This document shows, piece after piece, positions 16,474-24,423 of a stretch of DNA of 64,000 bases (positions are counted from its first letter, which is position 1; each line of letters starts with the position of its first letter). The DNA comes from Lysobacter enzymogenes (lineage in GTDB: Bacteria; Pseudomonadota; Gammaproteobacteria; Xanthomonadales; Xanthomonadaceae), in the NCBI RefSeq assembly GCF_900106525.1, contig NZ_FNOG01000008.1, forward strand, positions 124,001 to 188,000, given 5' to 3'. Below the pieces are notes generated by a model. The model did not search any database, was not told where the DNA came from, and worked only from the letters and a program-made list of their open reading frames with translations. The position numbers and the translations under genes were made by a program.

Positions 16474-17610
16474 ATGCGCATAGGCCTGGACTACCGCGCC
16501 GCGACCGCGGCGCCCGGCAGCGGCCCGGCGCGGCAGGTGCTGGCGCTGGAGCGCGCCCTGAGCCGCCGGCCCGACACCGAAACGGTGTTGTTCACCGAAG
16601 CCCCGCTCGACCACCCGCACCGCGCCATCGCGGTCGCCTCCGACCTGCCCGCCGGCGGCGCACCTGTTTCCCCGCAGGCCAGTCGCGATTTGCGCCGGCG
16701 CTGGCGCTTCGAGGCCGGGTTCCTGCCCTCGGCGCTGCGCGCGCAGAACATCGACGTCTACATCGCCACCGCCGAAGGCGGCCTGCCGGTGTGGCGCAAG
16801 CCGGCGGCGGTGCGTCAGGTGTTGCTGCTGCACGACCTGTTCCGGCTGACCCTGCGCCGTCCGCGTTCCTCGCCGTGGCGCGCGCTGGCCTCGCGCTTGG
16901 TCGACGAGGCCGCGATCGGCCATTCCATCGCCAGCGCCGATGCGATCTGGACGCCGTCGCGCTACACCACCGCCGAGTGCGGCCGGCTCTACCCGGCGCA
17001 CGCGCACAAGCTCTACGTGTTGCCCGATGCGGTCGCGCCGGCGCCGGCGCCGGCCGAACGCAGCCGCCTGAGCCGGCCGCTGCCGCCGCGCTACTGGCTG
17101 CTGGTGGGCACGCGCGAGCCGCGCAAGAACGCCGACCTGTTCCTGCGCGCCTGGCTCGACGCACGCCGCCAGCACTACGACACCCCCGACCTGGTCGTGG
17201 TCGGCGCGCCGGCCGACGTGCCGGCCGAGCTGCAGCGGCTCAACGGCGTGCATTGGTTCGAGCATCCCGCCGAAGACGAACTGGCGCGGCTGTACCTGGA
17301 CGCCGAGCGCCTGTGGCAGCCGTCCTACGCCGAAGGCTTCGGCCTGCCGGTGCTGGAAGCGCTGGCCGCCGGCACGCCGGTGGCGGTGGCCGAGGGCGGC
17401 GCGCTGGAGGAAGTGGCGCCGGGCGACATGCCGCGCTTCGACCCGCACGACCGCCCGCAACTGGCCGAGCTGATGATCCGGCTCAGCCGCGAATCGGTGG
17501 TCGGCAACGCCGAGCAGCGCCGCGCCTTCGCCCAGCGTTTCGCGCCCAACGCCTATGCCGCGCGCGTCGGCGCCCTGCTCGACGAACTGCTCAAGCCGAA
17601 GAAGAAGTGA
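16474..17610 (+). CDS. Group 1 (GT4-type) glycosyltransferase
   Basis: A 378-residue GT-B fold glycosyltransferase. The N-terminal half has a MRIGLDYRAA start with a GSGPARQVLALERAL helix. The C-terminal half has YWLLVGTREPRKNADLFLRAW, the strand typical of GT4, and the nucleotide-sugar motif PSYAEGFGLPVLEALAAGTPVAVAEGGALEEV with the E-x7-E pair. It ends in a lysine tail. No signal peptide or membrane helix is seen, so it acts at the inner face of the membrane on a lipid or polysaccharide acceptor. It is alone on its strand, and neighbours give no pathway. Confidence 0.9.
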   Translation: MRIGLDYRAATAAPGSGPARQVLALERALSRRPDTETVLFTEAPLDHPHRAIAVASDLPAGGAPVSPQASRDLRRRWRFEAGFLPSALRAQNIDVYIATAEGGLPVWRKPAAVRQVLLLHDLFRLTLRRPRSSPWRALASRLVDEAAIGHSIASADAIWTPSRYTTAECGRLYPAHAHKLYVLPDAVAPAPAPAERSRLSRPLPPRYWLLVGTREPRKNADLFLRAWLDARRQHYDTPDLVVVGAPADVPAELQRLNGVHWFEHPAEDELARLYLDAERLWQPSYAEGFGLPVLEALAAGTPVAVAEGGALEEVAPGDMPRFDPHDRPQLAELMIRLSRESVVGNAEQRRAFAQRFAPNAYAARVGALLDELLKPKKK

Positions 17611-17641
17611 CCCATCCGCCGCGCTGGCGGCGCGCGCACGG

Positions 17642-17866
17642 CTATTCGTAAGGCGCGTGCTGCAGGCCCTGGGCTGCGATGATGCGGTTGATGTGCGCGA
17701 CCACATGGCAGCGCTCGGTGCGCGGCGTGACGGTGAGCAGGCGCTCGATCAGGCTGTCCACGCGCGGCCAGAACACTTCGTCGTCGCGCCAATGGCGGCG
17801 CCACAGCGGCAAGGCCGCGCTGAGCTGGCACAGATCGCCGTCGAGTTCGGCGCGGGTTCGGTGCAT
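17642..17866 (-). CDS. Small conserved-looking hypothetical protein
   Basis: A 74-residue protein beginning MHRTRAELDGDLCQLSAALP and containing LWRRHWRDDEVFWPRVDSLIERLL and HVVAHINRIIAAQGL. It is soluble, helical and rich in Trp and His. The ATG at 17866 is chosen over longer upstream frames because AGGGGAG lies 10 bp before it. I do not recognise the family. It is convergent with the glycosyltransferase (31 bp apart). Upstream lies an A/T-rich region with a GTGA-N6-TCAC site. Confidence 0.65.
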   Translation of the reverse strand: MHRTRAELDGDLCQLSAALPLWRRHWRDDEVFWPRVDSLIERLLTVTPRTERCHVVAHINRIIAAQGLQHAPYE

Positions 17867-18040
17867 CGGTTGACTCCCCTGACAACGGCGGGACCGGCCC
17901 GCCCTCGTTGAACGCCTGCGCGGCCGTAGCCGCCGTGCTGGATTCACCGTCGCCACCGGGGGATGCGGGACGGCCTCTTAGATACGAACGCAGGGTGGGA
18001 CCCCAGCCCCACCTTAGATCACCAAAAATATATTCAAAAA

Positions 18041-18054
18041 GTGACTTAGGTCAC
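18041..18054. promoter_or_regulatory. CRP/Clp-like binding site (GTGA-N6-TCAC)
   Basis: GTGACTTAGGTCAC is a perfect palindrome of the CRP core spacing. It lies just after an A/T-rich stretch (accaaaaatatattcaaaaa), unusual in this GC-rich window. It is 175 bp upstream of the small left-reading gene and 275 bp before the MFS gene. In Xanthomonadaceae the CRP homologue Clp uses this consensus. Outer bases (A and G) do not match TGTGA/TCACA fully. The rest of 17867-18328 has no gene. Confidence 0.5.
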
Positions 18055-18328
18055 GTTGCATGTGCAGCAACGGGGCGCTTCCGGGGTGGGCGGCGGCAGC
18101 GCGGCGGCGTTGGACAGGCGCGCCTGCGCGGTTCCGGCCGGTGCTTGGCTGCGGCGGTTGCTCGGCCCCGGCTACGGCATGGCGGCTGCAACTGCACGCC
18201 GCAGGCCGGCACCGCCGCGTCTAGCCCATCCCATACGCAGCGTTCCACCCGCTCCGCATTGACCTCAAGCATGCCTGAGGTCGCAAGGTGGCGACCATCG
18301 CCCGACCCGGTGCACTGCTGTGAAGCCC

Positions 18329-19573
18329 ATGTCCCTGTCCTCCCCCACCGCCCTGCCCCAGGCCGAACGCACCGACTGGCAGGCCGTGGCCGCCGTGTTC
18401 GGCGCGGGCCTGATCGCCGCCCTGCAGGTCGGCAAGACCGCCATCGCCCTGCCCGCGCTGCGCGCCGACCTGGGCCTGGACCTGCGCGCCGGCGGCTGGC
18501 TGATGGCGGTGTTCGGCCTGCTCGGCCTGTTCGCCAGCGTGCCGGCCGGCGCGCTGGTGGCGCGCCTGGGCGACCGCCGCCTGCAAGTGGCCGGGCTGGC
18601 GGCGATGGCGCTGGGCAGCGCGCTCGGCAGCCAGACCCACAGCCTGGCCGCGCTGATGGCCACGCGAGTGCTCGAAGGCGCCGGCTTCCTGTTGTTCGCG
18701 GTGGCCGGCGCCAGCGTGCTGCAGCGCCTGTCGCTGGCGCGCGACCGCGCCGTGGTATTCGCGATCTGGAGTTGCTACATGCCCGCCGGCATGGCCCTGG
18801 CGCTGGCCACCGGCGCCGCGCTCGACGGCACCGCCCTGGCCGGCTGGCGCGGCTACTGGGAACTCAATGCGCTGCTGTGCGCGGTCGCGGCGCTGGCGCT
18901 GTGGCTGGCCGTGCGCGCACCGTCGGCGCAGGCCGCGCGCGCCGCCGCGCAGCGGCCGTGGCGACACATCGCCGCCGAGGCCTGGGCGGTGGCCAGCGCG
19001 CGCGGCCCGTTGCTGCTGGCGCTGGCGTTCGCGCTGTATGCGCTGCAGTTCTATGCGCTGCTGAGTTTCCTGCCGACCTTGCTGATGCAGCGCCTGCAGG
19101 TCGATGCGGCCAGCGCCGGCGCGCTCAGCGGCCTGGCGATCGGCGCCAACGTGATCGGCAACCTCGCCGCCGGCGCGCTGCTGCGCCGCGGCGCGCCGCG
19201 CTGGCGGCTGATCGCCATTGCCAGCGCAGTGATGGGCGCGGCCGCCGCGGGCGCGTTCGCGTTGCCGCTGCCGGCGCTGGCGACGTATGCCTTGTGCGTG
19301 CTGTTCGCCCTGGCCGGCGGCCTGCTGCCGGCCTCGGCCATCGGCGGCGCCGCCGAGCTGGAGCGCGACCCGGGGCGGATCGCGATCGCGGTCGGCCTGC
19401 TGATGCAGGGCAGCTACCTGGGCCAAGTGCTCGGCCCGCCGTTGTTCGGCAGCGTGGTCCAGGCCGCCGGCTGGCCGGCCGCGGCGTGGCCGGTGGCGCT
19501 GGCCGGGCTAGGCTCGGTGATCGCGGCAGTGGCGCTGCGGCGCAGCTTCGCCGGCGAGCAAGCGCGCGGCTGA
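18329..19573 (+). CDS. MFS transporter
   Basis: A 414-residue major facilitator protein with about 12 membrane helices. The first helix contains AVFGAGLIAALQVGKTAIALPALRADLGL; the loop between helices 2 and 3 has GALVARLGDRRLQVAG, the MFS motif A pattern. A central basic loop (QAARAAAQRPWRH) divides the halves. A GTG codon 9 bp upstream (18320) is an equally possible start; neither has a strong ribosome binding site. The gene ends 3 bp before the convergent acyltransferase. Substrate cannot be told; the build resembles CynX/NimT-like or sugar exporters. Confidence 0.88.
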   Translation: MSLSSPTALPQAERTDWQAVAAVFGAGLIAALQVGKTAIALPALRADLGLDLRAGGWLMAVFGLLGLFASVPAGALVARLGDRRLQVAGLAAMALGSALGSQTHSLAALMATRVLEGAGFLLFAVAGASVLQRLSLARDRAVVFAIWSCYMPAGMALALATGAALDGTALAGWRGYWELNALLCAVAALALWLAVRAPSAQAARAAAQRPWRHIAAEAWAVASARGPLLLALAFALYALQFYALLSFLPTLLMQRLQVDAASAGALSGLAIGANVIGNLAAGALLRRGAPRWRLIAIASAVMGAAAAGAFALPLPALATYALCVLFALAGGLLPASAIGGAAELERDPGRIAIAVGLLMQGSYLGQVLGPPLFGSVVQAAGWPAAAWPVALAGLGSVIAAVALRRSFAGEQARG

Positions 19574-19576
19574 GGC

Positions 19577-20686
19577 TCAGGCGGCCGCAGCGTCGGCGCC
19601 CGCGGGCGCCGGCGCGCGCCGCTGGATCAGACGCTCGCGCCAGCGCAGGAACGGCCGCTCGACCGCGTAATGCAGGATCGCCCCGGCCGCCAGCGCGGCG
19701 CCGGCATAGGCGAAGAACGCCAGCAGCGGCCGCGTTTCCAAAGACTCGCCCCACGCGCCCGCCATCAGCGCGAACGCGCCCTTGTGCGACAGGTACAGAC
19801 TGAAGGACGCCGCCGCCAACCAGCCGGCGCCGGGCACGCGCAGGCGCCCGGTCCAGCGTCGCTCGGACGCGCCGGCGGCGACCAACAACGCCATGCCCAG
19901 CGACACCACCGGAAAACCGAACACCGAGGCGACGAAGCCCAGCCGCTGCTGCGACAGCGCGATCGCCGCGGCCACCGCCAGCACGCCGGCCAACGCCAGC
20001 CAGCCCGAGCGCCGCATCATCGCCTCCCACCACTGCGGCCGGTACGCGCGCACCGCCGCCAGCGTCACCCCGAACAGCAAGCCGTCCAGGCGCATCCAGG
20101 TCGGGTAGTAGATGCGTTCGACCCAATGGTTGGCGTTGTCGTCCAATCCGTTCCAGACCCAGGCGCGCAGAGCGATACCGGCCAACACCAGCGCCGCCAC
20201 CGCGGCCGCGCCTTTCCACAGTGCCGGCCGCCGCGTCAGCGCGATCGCCAGCAACGGGAACAGCAGATAGAAATGTTCTTCCACGCACAGCGACCAGGCG
20301 TGCGAGAACGCCTTGTTGTGTTCGTAGTCGATCAGCAGGTTCAAGGTGAAGGTGAAGAACTGCCAGCCCGACTCCAGCCCCGGCCGTTCGCGGAACGCCG
20401 GCCACAGCAGATACAGCGCCAGCACCGTCCAGAACGCCGGCAACACGCGCAGCGCGCGGCGCAGGTAGAAATCGCGGAAATCCAGGCGCCGGCCCTGGCT
20501 CAGCGGGCGCAACACCTGCCAGCCGATCAGGTAACCGCTCAAGGCGAAGAACAAGTCCACGCCCATCCAGCCGAACTGCGACAACGGCGACCACGGCGCG
20601 CCCAGGCCGGCGCCTTGGGCATGGAAGAACATCACCCAAACGATCGCGATCGCGCGCAGCAGATCGAGGCCGGGCAGTCGGCTCAT
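19577..20686 (-). CDS. Acyltransferase 3 family membrane protein (OafA-like)
   Basis: A 369-residue integral membrane acyltransferase with about ten helices. It begins MSRLPGLDLLRAIAIVWVMFFHA, the family hallmark with the conserved Arg and His, followed by WMGVDLFFALSGYLIG, FYLRRALRVLPAFW and HAWSLCVEEHFYLLFPLL. Such proteins O-acetylate cell-surface polysaccharide, peptidoglycan or lipids using cytosolic acyl donors. The ATG at 20686 starts the conserved motif; upstream in-frame ATGs would add an arginine-rich leader that looks non-coding. It is convergent with the MFS gene and stands alone on its strand. There is no SGNH domain at the C-terminus; the protein ends in an Ala-rich tail. Confidence 0.92.
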   Translation of the reverse strand: MSRLPGLDLLRAIAIVWVMFFHAQGAGLGAPWSPLSQFGWMGVDLFFALSGYLIGWQVLRPLSQGRRLDFRDFYLRRALRVLPAFWTVLALYLLWPAFRERPGLESGWQFFTFTLNLLIDYEHNKAFSHAWSLCVEEHFYLLFPLLAIALTRRPALWKGAAAVAALVLAGIALRAWVWNGLDDNANHWVERIYYPTWMRLDGLLFGVTLAAVRAYRPQWWEAMMRRSGWLALAGVLAVAAAIALSQQRLGFVASVFGFPVVSLGMALLVAAGASERRWTGRLRVPGAGWLAAASFSLYLSHKGAFALMAGAWGESLETRPLLAFFAYAGAALAAGAILHYAVERPFLRWRERLIQRRAPAPAGADAAAA

Positions 20687-21089
20687 CTTGATTCCAGGAG
20701 TTGGGGGCGTTGCGGAAGTCGGTGCCGCGTTCGTCGCCCGACATTGCATCGTGCGTGGCGAACGCAGGCACAGTGTGCGCTCGCGTTGCATGCGCAACAA
20801 GACGATGTGCGCGCGCGACGCGCTCGCCTTGCCACGTTTGCGCAGCGAAGTGCGCGCATGCGTTGCGCGCTGCAAACGCGGCTTTCGTCGCCTGCAAAAA
20901 AATCTTTTGCGAGCGCGTGCGAGGACGGCCGTTCGTGCGCGAACGCGATGCCGCGCTGCGTGCGCGCGACGCCGTCGTGCGTATTCATCGCCCACCTAGG
21001 GCCAGCCCGAGGATGCCGCGCCGCGCCGCGCGCATTACCGTCGAACCCAGCGCCGGCGAACGGCAGGCGATGGGTTGGGCGGTGCGGCC
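20687..21089. other. Gene-free region with alternating CG-rich sequence
   Basis: About 400 bp between two divergent genes. The middle has many GCGCG and TGCGC steps and one A/T-rich spot near 20895 (tgcaaaaaaatcttttgcg, itself an imperfect palindrome). Promoters for both flanking genes probably lie here, but I cannot place boxes with confidence. Confidence 0.45.
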
Positions 21090-22340
21090 ATGTCGGGCAT
21101 CAACTTCAGCAATCCCCTGAGCGGTCTGCTGCCGGGCCTGGGCGGCTCCAAGCCCGGCCTGCCCGGCGGCCCGCTGCCGCCCGGCCTGAACCTGCCCGGC
21201 GGCGTCGACGCGCCGCCCGGCCACGGCGGCCTGCCGCCGGGCCACGACGGCCTGCCCAACCCGGGCGGCAACAACGGCCTGCCCGGCGACGACCCCTACG
21301 CGCCACCCGGCGCCAGCGGCCCCGGCCTGCCCGCCACGCCCGACGCCGTCGCCCAGCCCAACGCGCCCCTGCTCAATCCCGACAACCCGGCCAGCCGCCT
21401 GCTGCAGGGCCAGTCGCCGGGCGCGAACGCCGGCAACAACGCCTACAACAACCCCTTCAACGCCAACGCTCCGACCCAGTACCCGCCGCCGACCCTGTCC
21501 GAACGCGCGCTCGCCAACGCGCCGCAGTTCGCGCTCGCCGACCGGTCGGCGGTGAATTACGGGGTGATGCCGGCGTCCGGCAACGCCCAGGGCGCCGTGG
21601 TGCAAGGCCAGGGCCTGCCGCAGACCGCTTCGGGTGCGTTGCCGGCGAGCGTCGGCAACAGCGCCGCCGCCGCGGCTCCGAACGCCGCCAACGCGGCCGC
21701 GCCGACGCTGAGCCTGGTCGGCGCCGCCACGCCCAATGCGGTGCCGGCCGCGCCGATGGCCGCGGCGATGTCGCAGGACGCGCTGGTCGCGCAACAGAAC
21801 CTGCTCGCGCGCATGGCCGGCCAGCACGCGCCGGCCGGCAACACCGCCGCCAACGCCGCGCCGCCGCCGTCGGAAACTTCGGCCACCTTGCCGGCGGTGG
21901 GCAGCAACGCCGCCAACGCCGATCCGCGCTCGCTGCCGCTGGCCGGCCACGAGCGCGCCGCGCAGCAACGCGGCGACGCGCCGGGCAATCTGGTCTACAC
22001 CGGCGACGGCGCGCCGCGCCGCGCCTTGCGCCGCGGCGGCAAGGTCGACAACGCCACCCTGACCCACTGGCTGTGGCGCTTCGGCCGCGGCGGCATCCAC
22101 CGCCCCAGCCGCGAGGCCGAGCCGGAACTCGAAGCGCTGCGCGCGCTGCAGTGGCTGTTCTGGGTGCTGACCGTGGTCGCCTACGCCTGCCTGGCGATGG
22201 CGATCGTGCTGATGCTGCCCAGCGGCAGCCTGATCAGCGAACGCGCCAGCCCGGGCGGCAGCGGCGTGGCGCTGTTCCTGGCCGTGGTGGTCGCGGCGGG
22301 GGCGTGGTGGCTGGGGCGCAGGATCGGGCGTTCGCGCTGA
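21090..22340 (+). CDS. Gly/Pro-rich protein with two C-terminal membrane helices, next to the T3SS locus
   Basis: A 416-residue protein with no recognised domain. Residues 1-85 repeat GLPGG, LPPGL and PPGHGGLP-type motifs, a collagen- or elastin-like low-complexity tract. A long Ala/Asn/Pro-rich middle follows, then a basic patch (RRALRRGGK). The C-terminal 75 residues hold two hydrophobic segments, LQWLFWVLTVVAYACLAMAIVLML and GVALFLAVVVAAGAWWLG. There is no Sec signal. It borders the type III locus and ends at a strong bidirectional terminator. It could be a secreted translocator-like or effector protein, or unrelated; the sequence alone does not decide. The start is the second ATG; an in-frame ATG at 21075 is also possible. 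Confidence 0.65.
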   Translation: MSGINFSNPLSGLLPGLGGSKPGLPGGPLPPGLNLPGGVDAPPGHGGLPPGHDGLPNPGGNNGLPGDDPYAPPGASGPGLPATPDAVAQPNAPLLNPDNPASRLLQGQSPGANAGNNAYNNPFNANAPTQYPPPTLSERALANAPQFALADRSAVNYGVMPASGNAQGAVVQGQGLPQTASGALPASVGNSAAAAAPNAANAAAPTLSLVGAATPNAVPAAPMAAAMSQDALVAQQNLLARMAGQHAPAGNTAANAAPPPSETSATLPAVGSNAANADPRSLPLAGHERAAQQRGDAPGNLVYTGDGAPRRALRRGGKVDNATLTHWLWRFGRGGIHRPSREAEPELEALRALQWLFWVLTVVAYACLAMAIVLMLPSGSLISERASPGGSGVALFLAVVVAAGAWWLGRRIGRSR

Positions 22341-22368
22341 AGGGTCTGTCGCGTCGGAGCCGAAGGCA

Positions 22369-22426
22369 TCGGGCCTGAAGGCCCTCCCGAGTTGTTGTGG
22401 GAGGGCCTTCAGGCCCGACGCTTTTG
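22369..22426. terminator. Bidirectional hairpin terminator (GGGAGGGCCTTCAGG repeat family)
   Basis: Two 20-bp arms (22369-22388 and 22399-22418) pair perfectly around gagttgttgt and are followed by CGCTTTTGTTT. It lies between convergent genes ending at 22340 and 22446, so it probably ends both. A single arm with the same tail (ggccttcaggctcgacgctt) occurs at 5996-6019, so this is a mobile or dispersed repeat used as terminator. Confidence 0.75.
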
Positions 22427-22445
22427 TTTCAGCTCGCCGCGCGCT

Positions 22446-23240
22446 TCAACGCGTCAAACCGCCCGCGCTGAAGCGGAAATCCCGCAAATCCAGCCCCAAG
22501 GTCCGCCGGATGTCCTCGCGCGCCGCACGCGCGAACGCGGCCTGGGTCTGCGGATCCGGCGCGCGCGCGAACTGCGCCAGCTTCTCGTCCAGGTTCAACG
22601 AGCGGAACAGGAAATCGTCGGCCACCCATTGCCGCTGCGCCGGCGCCAGTTGCGCCAGCACGCCGTTGTCGGCGAAGGAGCCGCGCATCTGCTCGCGCAG
22701 CGCGCGCAACGCCGGCGCCGACGGCAGCGGCGCCTGATGCACCAGCGCCCAGTTGACCGCGACGTGATAAGCGGCGACGTCGGCGAGGTTGTCGTTGGAC
22801 AAGCCGCGCGCCGGCAGCGTGGCGGCGAAGCGGCGGCGGTAATCGGCGCCGCCGGAGCGGCGGGCGAAATCGTCGGCGACGCCGCGGCTCTGCTTGGCCA
22901 TCGCCGCGATCAAGGCCGCGCGCACGCGCTCGGTGGTGGCTGCGTCGCGCCGGAACGACAGGTCCGCCGCAGCCGGTTTCGTTGCCGGCTTGGAGGCCGG
23001 CCTGGACGTCGTCGCCGCGTCGCGGCCGCGCTGGCTCAGCGAGCGGTTGATCGCCGCGTTGACCGCGGCGGTGCCGGCGGTGTTCTGCATCGAGGTCATG
23101 CTCGAATTGAACGAATCCATGTACGGCTGGTAGTCCTGCGCCCAGGCCGGCGCGCACGCGCCGAGCAGCGCCACGGCCGCGATGCGGCGCGCGTGCGCCG
23201 TTGCGGCAGCCGAAAGGATCGTCACCGGACGCGTCGCCAC
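22446..23240 (-). CDS. Exported protein of unknown function at the T3SS locus edge
   Basis: About 264 residues. The N-terminus is a Sec signal peptide (RRIAAVALLGACAPAWAQ), then DYQPYMDSFNSSMTSMQNTAG, a Ser/Pro/Ala linker and a helical domain with ERVRAALIAAMAKQSRG, NLADVAAYHVAVNWALVH and RTLGLDLRDF. The last part resembles a DUF6683-like domain from memory, unconfirmed. The start is uncertain: GTG at 23240 or 23225 both give a good signal peptide; an ATG at 23363 overlaps the previous stop but would run through a terminator hairpin (23305-23330). A Sec signal makes it an unlikely type III substrate; a periplasmic accessory role is possible. Confidence 0.65.
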   Translation of the reverse strand: MATRPVTILSAAATAHARRIAAVALLGACAPAWAQDYQPYMDSFNSSMTSMQNTAGTAAVNAAINRSLSQRGRDAATTSRPASKPATKPAAADLSFRRDAATTERVRAALIAAMAKQSRGVADDFARRSGGADYRRRFAATLPARGLSNDNLADVAAYHVAVNWALVHQAPLPSAPALRALREQMRGSFADNGVLAQLAPAQRQWVADDFLFRSLNLDEKLAQFARAPDPQTQAAFARAAREDIRRTLGLDLRDFRFSAGGLTR

Positions 23241-23294
23241 GCAAAGCGTCGTGGAAGTCGTAGCAGAAATCGCCGTGCGAATCGCCAACCGCAG

Positions 23295-23330
23295 AAACGC
23301 GAAAGGAGCGAAGCCTCGCGGCTTCGCTCC
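23295..23330 (-). terminator. Terminator of the leftward sct operon
   Basis: GGAGCGAAGCC-TCGC-GGCTTCGCTCC (23305-23330) forms an 11-bp perfect stem; on the minus strand it is followed by TTTCGCGTTTC. It lies 33 bp after the last gene of the sctV-to-needle operon and before the separate exported-protein gene. Confidence 0.7.
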
Positions 23331-23362
23331 CTCTCGCTCGCGCCGCGGGCGCGAAGCCGCCA

Positions 23363-23671
23363 TCAACCCTTGCGGGCGGTGTTGGCGTTGGTGTCGCCGA
23401 TGGTCTTCACCACGTTGGTGAAGGTGTTCATCATCAGCTGGAATTCCGACACCAGGGCCTGGGTCTTGAGCATGTCGCTGGGCTTGGCGTCGGCCGGCAG
23501 GTCGTTGATCGCCTTGGTCATCTGGTCGGCCTTCTGGTCGGCGAGCTTGCCGCACAGGGTGGCGATCGCGTGCAACCAGCCCTTGCCGGCCACCTTGGCT
23601 TCTTCGGTCTTGTTCTGCACTTCCTGATTGGCCAGGGAGTTGACGAACAGGGCATTCACGTCGTTGCTCAT
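23363..23671 (-). CDS. Small helical protein, candidate T3SS needle subunit (SctF-like)
   Basis: A 102-residue, all-helical soluble protein with no signal peptide, beginning MSNDVNALFVNSLANQEVQN. Its C-terminal half has the order DML-x2-Q-x2-V-x7-N-x5-VVKTIGD, which parallels the C-terminus of needle proteins (in EscF, ML-x2-Q, an N and KTIKD are spaced alike). Size is near the upper end for SctF (usually 70-90). It is the last gene of the left-reading sct operon, with GGAG before the ATG and a terminator after the stop. The assignment is inference from pattern; a structure prediction would be needed to tell it from an EspA- or rod-like protein. Confidence 0.5.
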   Translation of the reverse strand: MSNDVNALFVNSLANQEVQNKTEEAKVAGKGWLHAIATLCGKLADQKADQMTKAINDLPADAKPSDMLKTQALVSEFQLMMNTFTNVVKTIGDTNANTARKG

Positions 23672-23886
23672 GATCTTCTCCAATGCGATGCGTTGTGCGA
23701 GATAGAGCGGTTCAGCCTGGTCGTCGAGACCCGCCCCTGTTTGGTTGATGCCATCTTCCGCAGCGCCGCGGGAGCCAACAAGCTATGGCGTACCCTAGGG
23801 GGAGTCGGGAAGAACCCCGGCGCAGCGGCGAAGAGTGAGAACCGCGCCGCGCTTTCGCGCGCTGTCCCCGCTCGCCTGCGCCCGAT

Positions 23887-24357
23887 TCAGCCGCCCCACG
23901 GATTGCGCGGCGTGGCCTTGCGCGCAGCCGGCTGCGCCGGTGCGGTCGCGGCGGCGGCGGCCTGCGCGGTCTTGCGCGCGGCGTTGCGCTCGTTCAGCCA
24001 TTGCGCCGCGGCTTCTTCGCCCTGCTCGCGGCGGCGGCGCGAATACTCGTAGGCGTCCTGGATGGTGTCGCGGCGCAACGGCTCCAGGGTGTCGTCGAAA
24101 CGGCGCAGGTGTGATTCGCGCTCGCTGGCGCTGGCGTCGGGCACCAGCGCGTCGACCGCGGCGGCCCAGTCGCGGCGCAGCCCTTCGGGGTCGAAGTCGG
24201 CCGGCGCCGAGAGATCCTGCTGCTGCAACGCTTCGTCGAAATGCTGCAGTAGCAGGCCGCGGTCGTCGGCGCTGAGCTCGGCCTGTTCCTGCAACAGGTT
24301 CTCGAACGAGGCCCGCAGCTGGCGGCGCTGGTCGTCGGCGGCGTTCTGGGTGGTCAT
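23887..24357 (-). CDS. Hypothetical helical protein within the sct operon
   Basis: A 156-residue, highly charged protein with Gln-rich helices (LLQEQAELSADDRGLLLQHFDEALQQQ), no signal peptide and no membrane segment; the tail is Ala/Pro-rich and ends RNPWGG. It lies between sctP and the needle-like gene in the same direction, with 66 bp to sctP. Its place suggests a T3SS accessory, such as a chaperone or substrate, yet I recognise no family. The acidic N-terminal 110 residues are compatible with a chaperone-like helical bundle, which is only a guess. Confidence 0.6.
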   Translation of the reverse strand: MTTQNAADDQRRQLRASFENLLQEQAELSADDRGLLLQHFDEALQQQDLSAPADFDPEGLRRDWAAAVDALVPDASASERESHLRRFDDTLEPLRRDTIQDAYEYSRRRREQGEEAAAQWLNERNAARKTAQAAAAATAPAQPAARKATPRNPWGG

Positions 24358-24423
24358 CGGTGGCGTTCCATCGGTTGGGTGTGAGGAGCCCGCGCCGCGT
24401 CCGGCGCGGCGGGCCGGCGGCGG

